Positions 18,801 through 25,667 of a stretch of DNA of 64,000 nucleotides are shown one piece after another. A program made the translations under genes and the position numbers. Under the pieces are notes generated by a model that saw nothing but the letters and a program-made list of their open reading frames with translations, did not search any database and had not been told where the DNA came from. This DNA comes from JBBRUG01 sp038247995 (GTDB lineage Bacteria; Chloroflexota; Chloroflexia; Chloroflexales; Chloroflexaceae), in assembly GCA_038247995.1 (NCBI GenBank), contig JBBRUG010000002.1, positions 1-64,000 of the forward strand, written 5' to 3'. The first letter of the stretch is position 1. Each line of letters opens with the position of its first letter.

Positions 18801-21274
18801 TAGTGATTCCCGACCTGCTGCAACATACGCAGGTGAACCCTCAGGTGTTAGCATTAGGTGTGCGGAGTGTCTTAGGCATTGTAATCGGCTCGCTCGACGA
18901 AAAGTTGGGTGCGCTCTGGATTGGCGCCTCGCAACCCTACGAGTGGAGCGATCACGAGACGGCCCTGCTGCGCATTCTGGCCAATCAGGCCAGCCAGGCG
19001 CTGAAGAGCGCGCAACTCTTTCAGTTGGAGCAGCAGCGGCGGCGCCTGGCCGATACGCTGCGCGATGTGGCGCGCTCGTTTACCAGTGCGCTGGCGCTAC
19101 GCGAGATTCAGACGCTCATTCTTGATCAGTTGGCGCGGGTTGTCGATTATGATAGCGCCGCAGTATTATTGCGCGACGAAGGCTACGGGCACTTGCAAAT
19201 TACTGAGGCGCGCGGTCTGGACACGGCCGCGATCCGCGACACCGACTTTGAAGTCGATCACAATGGCCTTTTCGAGACAATGGCGATCGAACGGCGTCCG
19301 GTGTTGATCGAAGACACTGCGCTGGACGCCCGCTTCACACCGCTGCAACGGCTCGGTTGGCAGGCGCGTTCGTGGATCGGTGCACCGCTGCTGGTCGACA
19401 ATGAGCTGGTCGGGATTCTGACGATTGGTGCCAGTACGCCCGGCGCTTACGATCCCGAGGCGGTAGAGGTGACCTTCGCCCTGGCCTCGCAGGCCAGCCA
19501 GGCGATCCAGAATGCACGGCTCTTCGACCAGATCAGTAATCTGGCAGCTGATCTGGAGCGGCGGGTTAGCGAACGCACCGCCGAGCTCGAACAGGCGACG
19601 CGCCAGCTTTCGGAAGAAAAAGATCGCCTCGAAGCGGTTCATACGATCACGTTGGAGTTGACGACACAACTCGACCTTTACCTGATCATTAGCCGGGCGT
19701 TGGAGCTGATCTCGCGCAACGTCGGTGTGAGCCGCGGCTCGATTATGCTGCGTGATACGGAGCGGGGCGATCTGATCGTGCGGGCTGTACTGTACGACCA
19801 TGCCGATGTGCGTCCGGCCAACATTCCGTTAAGCTTCAGTGGCAGCGGGGGCTTAGCGGGTTGGGTCATTCAGCATCAGGAGTCGGTAAATATTCCCGAT
19901 GTGTTGCAGGATTCGCGCTGGGTTAAGGAATCGGGGCGTGCCGATCAGGTTCGTTCGGTAGCGGCGGTGCCGTTGAAGACGAGCGATATTGCGCTCGGCG
20001 TGCTGGTGCTTTCAAGCCCGGAAATAGGCTACTTTACCGACTCGCAGATGAACTTGCTCGGCACGATTGCGAGCGTGGTGGCGGGGGCGGTGAGCAATGC
20101 GCAGCTCTACAGCTACATCAACGATCTGGCGAGCAACAATGCAGCCTTGCTGGCCGAGCAACGCGAGGAGACTTCAAAAAGCGCCGCTGTGTTCCGTTCG
20201 GTGACGGAAGGCGTCATTGTGCTGGATACCGACCGGATGGTGACGCTCTTTAACCCGGCTGCCGAGCAGGTATTGGAGATTCCGGCGGTTGAAGTGCTCG
20301 GGAACCCGCTGATGGCGATGGGCAATCATGGCACCGGTGAGGCCGAGCGCAAGCGCGCGCAGACGATTCTGCAAGGTTTGGAAAACGGTTTGCAACAGGT
20401 AGAGCAGAGCCAGCGTACCTACAGCACTTCGGTCGATCTTACTGAACCGACGCAGGTGATTGCTGTGAACCTTGCACCTGTGGTCGGCCCTGACGGCCAG
20501 CGTTATGGCGACGTAGCCGTGTTGCGCGACATCACCCGCGAGATCGAGGCCGATCAGGCCAAGCGGCAGTTCATTTCGGACGTGAGTCATGAGTTGCGTA
20601 CCCCACTTACCGCGATCAAAGGCTACGTAGACGTGTTATTGTTAGGGGGGGCCACCGGGTTGAGCGACGATCAGGCGAGTTACCTGAATATCATTCGCAA
20701 TAATACCAACCGGCTGAAGGCGCTGATCGAAGATATTTTGGAGTTTGAACGACCCGACGATCGGCGCAAGCTGAACTGCTCGCCGGTTGAAATGCCCGCC
20801 TTGCTCCACGAAGTGATGGAATCGTTGCAGTTGGAGTATGAACGCAAACATATGCATGTAACGCTTGATGCGCCGGAGAGCCTGCCGCCGGTAATTGCCG
20901 ATCAGAAACGGCTCACGCAGGTGGTCAACAATCTCTTCTCAAACGCAGTAAAATATACGTTTGAGCGTGGGCGCATTCAGGTGCGGGCATTCCTCAATCG
21001 GGCGAATATGCTCCAGGTCGATGTCGAAGACAATGGCGTAGGCATGTCGCCCGACCAACGCAAAAAGTTGTTCCGGCCCTTCTACCGGGCCGACAACCCG
21101 TTGCGCGACGTAGCAGGCGGCACCGGGCTCGGTCTGGCGATCGCCAAAGCGCTTGTCGAGCAGCATGGCGGCGAGATGTGGGTAACGAGCGAACTGGGGA
21201 AAGGGAGCACTTTCAGCTTCATTGTGCCCCTTGAACAAAACACCACTAATGAAGACCCCGAGGATGCTCAGTGA
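12887..21274 (+). CDS. giant cytoplasmic hybrid sensor: 13 GAF domains, PAS, histidine kinase
   Basis: This 2795-residue protein has no clear membrane segment. I count thirteen GAF domains in series, each closing with a helix such as ENARLFNERE. The ends fall near residues 280, 455, 625, 820, 1013, 1185, 1361, 1531, 1703, 1878, 2043, 2213 and 2406. Residues 1-118 may be a further decayed GAF. A coiled coil precedes the last GAF, then come a PAS domain (about 2433-2551), HisKA with SHELRTPLT (about 2561-2628) and HATPase with NNLFSNAVKY, DNGVGM and GTGLGLAIAK (about 2671-2783). There is no receiver domain; the regulator at 11722 is the likely partner. The ATG at 12887 is preferred to 12848 because GAGG lies just before it. 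The stop overlaps the GTG of the hydrolase gene. The ligand is unknown. Confidence 0.9.
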   Translation: MDAMIASTPIYGWELLAQLAQYGQQERIVVDPAEYARTLAEVLGRYLPDAGRLELLEDTLPLAAAAWGDPVADLTPLTLRADATAIGRLSLGGAGAAALEPHFATALAAQLSLLLLNRQRAEAAERTQALQALVAHSLEQVGVLDTRTLMSAALTKALAVLGVGGAAIYGRESAETPLSLTAQTAAGFAFTPQALDADHIVVRALETSAPVEGRLLPAVRRRSANGSSIAREALAIPLPAQEQQASVLVIVPEADQALRPSQRRLAQDFAAQVMLLLRNARLFSQQQQRARELFVLYENSQAINSAAQIESMLNRAAENIALALAADYCAVLLIDPHASDVLRSVATYNETHRQNAQATSDELVLTDSAALLAQAARGEAIQFEHLATSAPQQPLAAALYADGCAAALVVPMRGKDQVIGLLVVGYARDHYAASQTERNLAQVLAVQVTTAVETRRLALAEQQRAAELELLQQISQNLNAELSLDETYEAILEGVQALMKFSGARIMRYTPRLRTMQAVAACGLLNGAGTPGDALSLWLVRHQRPLRLPDLQQSPADLAGLTPPALADTKAPRAYIGVPMRVGDELIGALELFSSRVNAFSADDERLLSIIAGLSVQAITNASRYEQADSSLRTRVEQLRALQRVSSQLAITLNQDEILAYVLEQALRATGATQGLIALRVAQEERHEGHLPGELARRALVSSASDDPADYLIVELVGYPEPARSKLLHAHLGEGVTTAQRALQRREPELSDTLTVAERRALRSDEAASALAAPIFYQAGVAGVLLLLAPLPHAFDHDAIEFLRALTHQAAVGIGNAQRYADLEHLSRMLQRRADILNDVLEIGQALRADRSLANLLEQVGYSAMESADFRTILFLLTDADAPDLLRPHAAAGIPLNELDEMAEHPLAADLAVRYLDSQYRIGRSYFVPVEAAQSFEREFDTTIFTYSSFDDARTPDEWQHGDRLCVPLYSTEGNMLGVMVVSDPLDRRRPTARSVEPLEIFADQAAIAIENHLLFDDAHARAEQQGALFRVGTAATSTTDIDSLLEGVYQEIVAYLGTPSYFYVANYLPEREQVRFELFMRQGEVVAANHKALAPKAGLTAQILDTGRYLLVSDLATQPELPERSVTQFDDAPDVRSWLGVPLISQGHTIGVLSVQDYAPNAFSERDLQFFTTLASQLAIALENARLFNERERRIAELNVINRIGQVTASTLDLQVMLSQVYAQLAAFLSLDSFFIFVYQAETNDITLSLQVDEGVEQFEANERTPGPGSLTAQIIATRQPLHFHDLRIEAEQRGFEPVTFGSERASASWLGVPLLVGDGMVVGVIAVMNYTPDMYGEREQSFMTTVANQLALGVQNARLLARAQAQVDQLALLNRVAFLANTSTETKQIYQVIVDAMYAATGVDQARLVIYDRARDVAPAVAEAVPSGVLDTIVVPLADSPSVEWLDAQRTPLVAEDAQRDARFVRSHEAFSALGIRSIALVPLIVDEVVIGAVGLDFVGRTGGFSAQAIELCQTIANQTSTAIARSQNFARAQANADQIQVRFSQLSTLLDAARILSSLLRPQEVLDKLMELVSRQLSVTTVALWTITEDKMLTPAALSGIPSDQGRTMRVPVGQGLTGRVAAQGTPLVIDDVNAAGGSLYPSYQRDNNLLSFMGVPVVYRERTIGVLSVMTDYPRAFTDDEMLLLVGLADQAATALENARLFEERERRINELQTFNRISQAVNATLDQATLLETLHAAIGEVLNVSTSGIAIYDEASDLLTYLVAYDQGQPITLEPIRVGNGTSGWAVRNRQTLLINSAAEARSLGLDVNNRTGRIGAIDQEEQSYLVTPIIFGNRVLGVINVQSYELHAFDENDLRFVTTVANQAAVALNNAVLFSETRQNAAEMTTLFEVTQNLSGTLDPIETQHLVADAALRLIGAEFCVVVSLDRYGRFDRQVICDRNGFREDLALELRVDGMTTQLLETDQPVVIPDLLQHTQVNPQVLALGVRSVLGIVIGSLDEKLGALWIGASQPYEWSDHETALLRILANQASQALKSAQLFQLEQQRRRLADTLRDVARSFTSALALREIQTLILDQLARVVDYDSAAVLLRDEGYGHLQITEARGLDTAAIRDTDFEVDHNGLFETMAIERRPVLIEDTALDARFTPLQRLGWQARSWIGAPLLVDNELVGILTIGASTPGAYDPEAVEVTFALASQASQAIQNARLFDQISNLAADLERRVSERTAELEQATRQLSEEKDRLEAVHTITLELTTQLDLYLIISRALELISRNVGVSRGSIMLRDTERGDLIVRAVLYDHADVRPANIPLSFSGSGGLAGWVIQHQESVNIPDVLQDSRWVKESGRADQVRSVAAVPLKTSDIALGVLVLSSPEIGYFTDSQMNLLGTIASVVAGAVSNAQLYSYINDLASNNAALLAEQREETSKSAAVFRSVTEGVIVLDTDRMVTLFNPAAEQVLEIPAVEVLGNPLMAMGNHGTGEAERKRAQTILQGLENGLQQVEQSQRTYSTSVDLTEPTQVIAVNLAPVVGPDGQRYGDVAVLRDITREIEADQAKRQFISDVSHELRTPLTAIKGYVDVLLLGGATGLSDDQASYLNIIRNNTNRLKALIEDILEFERPDDRRKLNCSPVEMPALLHEVMESLQLEYERKHMHVTLDAPESLPPVIADQKRLTQVVNNLFSNAVKYTFERGRIQVRAFLNRANMLQVDVEDNGVGMSPDQRKKLFRPFYRADNPLRDVAGGTGLGLAIAKALVEQHGGEMWVTSELGKGSTFSFIVPLEQNTTNEDPEDAQ

Positions 21275-22107
21275 GCGCGATCCATCTTGACAACCGGCTG
21301 GTTCACTACGAGGTCTTTGGCCGCGGCCAGCCGATCATCTTCTTGCACAGTTGGCTTGGTTCGTGGCGCTACTGGGTGCCCACAATGGATCTGGTGTCGG
21401 AGCGCTATCGGGCCTATGCACTGGATTTCTGGGGCTTCGGCGAAAGCGATCGGCGCGGGGTGCAGTTCACTGTCTCCAGTTATGCCGATATGGTGTTGCA
21501 GTTCATGGATGAGATGGGCATTCCGCAGGCCAATCTGGTGGGCCATGGCCTGGGCGGTATGGTGGCTATCCGCGTTGCACGCGAACGGCCGGACCGCTTT
21601 ATTAAGCTGATGACGGTGAATACGCCCTTGTACGGCCAGGTATTGGCGCCGCATGTGAAGAGCGGCGGATTTGCCAAACTGCTTGGGCGCGGCAATGCGA
21701 GTAATGTCTGGTCGCGGCTGGTGCGTCAGATCCCGATTGCCGACCCTGATGTGCAACAAGAGATCTACGAAGACACCGACAACCTGAGCGAAGAGGTTGT
21801 GGCGAGTGTGCAAGAGTCGCTGCTCGACACCGATTTGCGCCCGGCATTGCAGAAGCTTGAAGTGCCGCTCCTGGCGACATATAGCGAGCGTGATGCATTG
21901 GTTAGCCCCGATCATGCCAATTTTCTCAATGAAATGGCTGATCGTCCGATCCAGTTGCTCACGCTGCCGCGCGCTAATCACTTCCCATTCCTAGAGCAGT
22001 CCAATGTCTTTTCGCGCCTGCTGATGGACTTCTTGCGCTCGCAGGGCACGCCGGTGGAGATCAAAGAGGAATGGCGGCGCCGGGTGAGCCAGTTGGATTA
22101 CTTGTAA
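21271..22107 (+). CDS. alpha/beta hydrolase-fold protein with Gly in place of the nucleophile Ser
   Basis: The 278-residue protein has the alpha/beta hydrolase layout: oxyanion-loop HSWLGSWRYW, DFWGFGESD, the nucleophile elbow, acid in SERDALVSPDH and the histidine in RANHFPF. The elbow reads GHGLGG instead of GHSxGG: the codon is GGC where AGC would give Ser. Hydrolase activity is therefore doubtful, and a ligand-binding receptor role is possible, as in other non-catalytic members of the fold. Its GTG start overlaps the TGA of the giant kinase (GTGA), so translation is coupled and the two proteins probably work together. Confidence 0.8.
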   Translation: MSAIHLDNRLVHYEVFGRGQPIIFLHSWLGSWRYWVPTMDLVSERYRAYALDFWGFGESDRRGVQFTVSSYADMVLQFMDEMGIPQANLVGHGLGGMVAIRVARERPDRFIKLMTVNTPLYGQVLAPHVKSGGFAKLLGRGNASNVWSRLVRQIPIADPDVQQEIYEDTDNLSEEVVASVQESLLDTDLRPALQKLEVPLLATYSERDALVSPDHANFLNEMADRPIQLLTLPRANHFPFLEQSNVFSRLLMDFLRSQGTPVEIKEEWRRRVSQLDYL

Positions 22108-22179
22108 GCGTCTCGCCCCGCACCACGAACCCGCGCGCCGCGCCCAGGGAAACCGGGCGCGGTTTTGATTCGCCAGTAC

Positions 22180-22214
22180 AGCACACTTGTATTTCAGTAC
22201 AAGTGTGCTATTAT
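22180..22214 (+). promoter_or_regulatory. palindromic operator overlapping a promoter
   Basis: A perfect 12-bp inverted repeat, AGCACACTTGTA (22180-22191) and TACAAGTGTGCT (22198-22209), has a 6-nt centre. It ends in TATTAT (22209-22214), which can serve as a -10 box with CTTGTA 17 bp upstream. No T-run follows, so an operator is more likely than a terminator. It lies 41 bp before the mini-protein start. Confidence 0.6.
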
Positions 22215-22255
22215 GGGGTAGACATTCTTGCTGCGCCTAATGCCGTGGAGTATCT

Positions 22256-22477
22256 ATGAGTAACGAGTACACCCAGCATACCCCGTTGACTGATCGCTCG
22301 ATCGGCATAAGTGCGCCGGCGCAGCGGGCGCTGGCTGCTGCTCGGTATACCTATCTTGAAGAGCTTACAGCCGTACGTGAAGTTGAACTTCAACCGCTGC
22401 ATGGTATGGGGCCGAAAGCACTCCAACAACTGCGTCAGGCCCTTGCCGCCCGTGGGCTTGGTTTTGCTGATCACTAG
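22256..22477 (+). CDS. helix-hairpin-helix mini-protein, RNA polymerase alpha-CTD-like
   Basis: This 73-residue protein consists mainly of one helix-hairpin-helix unit: IGISAPAQRALAAARY, then LHGMGPKALQQLRQAL. The pattern resembles the C-terminal domain of the RNA polymerase alpha subunit and similar DNA-binding HhH domains, without any other domain. Non-specific or promoter DNA binding is inferred. It has its own promoter with a palindromic operator at 22180-22209. It stands alone between the signalling block and the GyrI-like gene. Confidence 0.7.
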   Translation: MSNEYTQHTPLTDRSIGISAPAQRALAAARYTYLEELTAVREVELQPLHGMGPKALQQLRQALAARGLGFADH

Positions 22478-22589
22478 AGCGGCGAGCATAACGATTGAGC
22501 TGTCCGCTTGGCGTGGGGCGGCTTGCCGCACGCCCACAAGGGGCGCAGTGGATGTGCCCACTGCTATAGCGTTTAGCAGGAGGTGCCTG

Positions 22590-23054
22590 ATGCTAATGAC
22601 ACCTGAAATTGTCGTGACGGATGTTCAGCCGACGGCAGTGATTCGCTTCACTGTGCCGCGCAGCGAGATCCAGCAGGTGATGGGGCCGGGTTTTCAGGAA
22701 TTGATGGAGGTGCTTGCAGCGCAGGGTATCGAGCCGATTGGCGCGTGGTTTACGCATCACCTGCGCACGGCCCCTGAGGTATTTGACTTTGAGCTCGGTG
22801 CGCCGATTGCAGCGCCGCTTGTGGCAACCGGGCGCGTGGAAGCAAGTTATTTACCTGCTGCTACAGTTGCCCGAACGATCTACGTTGGGCCGTATGAGGG
22901 CCTTGGTGCGGCGTGGTCGGAATTCGACGCATGGATCGCCGAGGCTGGGTACACACCGGACAATAATCTGTGGGAGCACTATCTGCTTGGCCCGGAAGCC
23001 AGCCCTGATCCGGCAGCCTGGCGCACGGAACTCAATCGGCCGCTGATTTATTAA
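22590..23054 (+). CDS. GyrI-like small-molecule-binding (AraC effector-type) domain protein
   Basis: The 154-residue protein matches the GyrI-like/effector-binding fold in stand-alone form, with VGPYEGLGAAWSEFDAWIAEAGY and a closing YLLGPEASPDPAAWRTE segment. Family members bind small hydrophobic or cationic ligands, and some inhibit gyrase or hydrolyse cyclopropane compounds. The ligand here is unknown. The ATG at 22590 has a perfect AGGAGG six bases upstream, which decides against earlier in-frame starts. It lies 112 bp after the HhH mini-protein and ends just before the fni promoter. Confidence 0.7.
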   Translation: MLMTPEIVVTDVQPTAVIRFTVPRSEIQQVMGPGFQELMEVLAAQGIEPIGAWFTHHLRTAPEVFDFELGAPIAAPLVATGRVEASYLPAATVARTIYVGPYEGLGAAWSEFDAWIAEAGYTPDNNLWEHYLLGPEASPDPAAWRTELNRPLIY

Positions 23055-23061
23055 CCTGGGT

Positions 23062-23090
23062 TTGACGTCATTTCCCTTTACTGCTATGCT
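23062..23090 (+). promoter_or_regulatory. sigma-70-type promoter for fni-recF
   Basis: TTGACG (23062-23067) and TATGCT (23085-23090) are separated by 17 bp. The leader to the first start is about 30-45 nt. Confidence 0.7.
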
Positions 23091-23141
23091 GCGTTAGCAG
23101 ATCATTCAGCGATATTAAAATGAGTGGATGGGACAGCGTCA

Positions 23142-24179
23142 ATGCCCGATTCTAGCCGGACTGAAAGCCGCAAGGCCGACCATATTCGGATTGTACTTGG
23201 CGAAGATGTAGCGGCAAAGGGAGTTGGTACCGGCTTTGCCGACTATCGCTTACCGCATACCGCGTTGCCGGAAATTGATCTGAGTGAGGTTGATCTACGG
23301 ACGACATTTTTAGGCAAACCACTCAGTGCGCCGTTGCTGATCAGTTCGATGACCGGCGGCGCCGGGGTGGCGTCACAGATCAATCTGGCGCTGGCCGAGG
23401 CGGCTGAGGCGTTGGGACTGCCGATGGGTGTCGGCTCGCAGCGTGCCGCCGTTGTTGATACGCGCCTCGCCGAAACGTACCAGGTGCGCCGGGTAGCACC
23501 GCGCATTCCGCTGTTGGCGAACCTCGGCGCGGTTCAGCTTAACTATGGTTTTGGGTTGGAGCAGTGTCAGCGTGCCGTAGATATGATCGAAGCCGACGCG
23601 CTGATTCTGCATTTGAACCCGCTACAAGAAGCCGTTCAGCCCGAAGGAAACACCAACTTTAAAGACTTGCTGCCGAAGATCGCCCAGATCTGCCGCGCGC
23701 TGGAAGTGCCGGTAATCGTCAAAGAAGTTGGCAACGGCATTTCGGCCCATGATGCGCGACGGCTCTATGATGCCGGGGTACACATCATTGACGTGGCTGG
23801 GGCCGGCGGCACGAGTTGGAGTGAGGTGGAGCGCTTCCGCCAGCCCGACGACAGTGGGCGCCGCGTGGCAGGCGCCTTTGCCGATTGGGGCCTCCCGACG
23901 ACGGAATGCGTGCGTGAGGTGCGCGCGGCCTTGCCTGAGGCGACGGTGATTGCATCGGGTGGGGTGCGCAGCGGTGTTGATGTGGCCAAGGCGATTGCGC
24001 TAGGCGCCGATCTTGCCGGAACAGCCAGGCCGGCCCTGGTTGATGCAATTAACGATCGGGGGGCAGAGGCGGTCGTTGAGGGTTTGCAGAACTTCATCCG
24101 CGAGTTGCGTATAGCAATGTTCTGTGCCGGTTGTGCCGATCTGGCGGCGCTGCGGCAGGTGGCGCTCGTGCGTAGATAG
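23142..24179 (+). CDS. fni: type 2 (FMN-dependent) isopentenyl-diphosphate delta-isomerase
   Basis: The enzyme interconverts isopentenyl and dimethylallyl diphosphate using reduced FMN, supplying carotenoid, quinone and lipid precursors. The TIM-barrel motifs are present: RKADH near the start, ISSMTGG, GSQRAA, LHLNPLQEAVQPEGNT, KEVGNGIS, AGAGGTSW and the phosphate-binding SGGVRSGVDVAKAIALGAD. At 345 residues the length is normal. The ATG at 23142 is used; a GTG at 23124 is an alternative, and neither has a strong ribosome site. It is followed by recF after a 117-bp repeat-containing gap and is driven by the promoter at 23062. Confidence 0.93.
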   Translation: MPDSSRTESRKADHIRIVLGEDVAAKGVGTGFADYRLPHTALPEIDLSEVDLRTTFLGKPLSAPLLISSMTGGAGVASQINLALAEAAEALGLPMGVGSQRAAVVDTRLAETYQVRRVAPRIPLLANLGAVQLNYGFGLEQCQRAVDMIEADALILHLNPLQEAVQPEGNTNFKDLLPKIAQICRALEVPVIVKEVGNGISAHDARRLYDAGVHIIDVAGAGGTSWSEVERFRQPDDSGRRVAGAFADWGLPTTECVREVRAALPEATVIASGGVRSGVDVAKAIALGADLAGTARPALVDAINDRGAEAVVEGLQNFIRELRIAMFCAGCADLAALRQVALVRR

Positions 24180-24180
24180 C

Positions 24181-24290
24181 GGGGGCAGGCCTCGTGCCCG
24201 CCCATACGGGGTCGAGGGGTATCAGATCGAGGGGGTGGCAGGGGCGTCGCGACCCGCCCGTACGGGATCAAGGGGGATCGCGGGGGATCG
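24181..24290. repeat. GCCCGTACGG-type repeats between fni and recF
   Basis: Two units of the dispersed family are present, one around CGCCCATACGGG and one around CGCCCGTACGGGATC, with G-rich GATCGAGGGGG spacers. They fill the gap before recF. Confidence 0.7.
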
Positions 24291-24296
24291 AGGGTT

Positions 24297-25475
24297 ATGC
24301 ACGTTTCCCAATTATCGCTGCGCGATTTTCGCAACTACCAGCGGCTTGATCTTCAGCTTGATCCAGGCACGACATTGCTCTACGGCCCGAATGCTGCCGG
24401 AAAGACAAGTGTCCTGGAGGCGCTCTTTTATCTGGCTACGACACGTTCGCCGCGAGTTGGCGCCGATCGTGATTTGGTGCGTTGGGATGCGGTTGGCGAG
24501 GCCGGCGTAACGCCTTTTGCGCGAGTAGCTGCTGAAGTACAGCGCAATCTCGGCAAGGTGCGGCTGGAAGTGATGGTTCAGCGTCGTGCCGACGATGAAG
24601 GCCAACTGACGAATGCTTCGACGAAGCTGATTCGGATCGGTAAGCGCCCTGCGCGTGCGCTTGATCTGGTTGGGCAGTTGCGTGTGGTGCTTTTTACCCC
24701 CGCCGATCTGACGCTGGTTGACGGGCCGCCCAGTGAGCGGCGGCGCTACCTCGACATTACCCTCTCGCAGCTTGACCCGCACTATGTGCGGACCCTGGCT
24801 CAGTATCAGAAGCTGGTGCAGCAACGCAACAGTCTGTTGCGCACCTGGCGCGAAGGACGGCGTCCACCGCGCGGTGTCGATGACGAACTGGGCTATTGGG
24901 ATCAGGAGTTGGCGGCGGCAGGCGGCTACTTGCTCGCCGAGCGCTTGCGCGCTGTTGGTGAGCTCAATCGCCTGGCTGGGCCGCTTTACTGCGACATCAG
25001 CGGTGGCGAAACGCTACTGGAGATTGACTACCAATCCAGTTTTGCCCTTGGGGCAAGCCAGGACGCAGGCGGGTTGGCGCAGGCGTTTACGCAGGGGTTA
25101 CGCGATTTGCGGCGCGATGAGTTGACGCGTGGGCAGACGCTGATCGGGCCGCATCGGGATGATTTGGCGTTCAGTGTGGGAAATGTGAACCTAGGGCGGT
25201 ATGGATCGCGCGGGCAGCAGCGCAGTGTTACCCTGGCACTCAAGCTCGGTGAAGCGGCGCTGATGCGCGCGCGCAGCGGTGATGCACCGGTGCTGCTGCT
25301 TGACGATATGTTGAGCGAATTGGATGCGGAGCGCCGGCGGCACCTGCTGGCAGCTATCCAGCGCCCGGCCCAACAAACAGTCGTTACCGCCACCGATTTG
25401 AGCGACTTCAGCGGCGACTTTCTCAATACGGCAAAGCAGTTGCGGGTCGAGGCGGGGCGAATTTATCCGGGGTAA
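24297..25475 (+). CDS. recF: DNA replication and repair protein RecF
   Basis: RecF is an SMC-like ATPase that helps load RecA at gaps in damaged DNA. The 392-residue protein has the N-terminal LRDFRNY signature, Walker A GPNAAGKT (about residues 30-37), the LIGPHRDDL motif, the ABC signature-like region near [12 protein letters not shown], and Walker [13 protein letters not shown]. All key residues are present and the length is typical. It begins at ATG 24297 after a repeat-filled gap behind fni. It ends before a strong hairpin shared with the convergent LVIVD gene. Confidence 0.95.
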   Translation: MHVSQLSLRDFRNYQRLDLQLDPGTTLLYGPNAAGKTSVLEALFYLATTRSPRVGADRDLVRWDAVGEAGVTPFARVAAEVQRNLGKVRLEVMVQRRADDEGQLTNASTKLIRIGKRPARALDLVGQLRVVLFTPADLTLVDGPPSERRRYLDITLSQLDPHYVRTLAQYQKLVQQRNSLLRTWREGRRPPRGVDDELGYWDQELAAAGGYLLAERLRAVGELNRLAGPLYCDISGGETLLEIDYQSSFALGASQDAGGLAQAFTQGLRDLRRDELTRGQTLIGPHRDDLAFSVGNVNLGRYGSRGQQRSVTLALKLGEAALMRARSGDAPVLLLDDMLSELDAERRRHLLAAIQRPAQQTVVTATDLSDFSGDFLNTAKQLRVEAGRIYPG

Positions 25476-25529
25476 CTTGCTTTAGGCGACTCATTAGTTT
25501 GTAAAGAGAGTTTTTCGGTACAGGCGCTG

Positions 25530-25589
25530 GCTTCGACCCGCTCAGCCAACGGGCACTGACTGACGAGCGCTGGCTGAGCGGGTCGAAGC
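25530..25589. terminator. 19-bp perfect stem-loop between convergent genes
   Basis: GCTTCGACCCGCTCAGCCA (25530-25548) pairs perfectly with 25571-25589 around a 22-nt loop. It lies between convergent recF and LVIVD genes and can serve both as a terminator. No T-run is present. The arm resembles the CTTCGACnnGCTCAGC dispersed repeats known from many bacterial genomes. Confidence 0.75.
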
Positions 25590-25667
25590 TAACGGGCGCA
25601 ATTGGTTAGGTGCAAGCAAACTTCATTTGCAAACTACTCATATGGTCGCCCGGAGCAAGTTTTAAAG

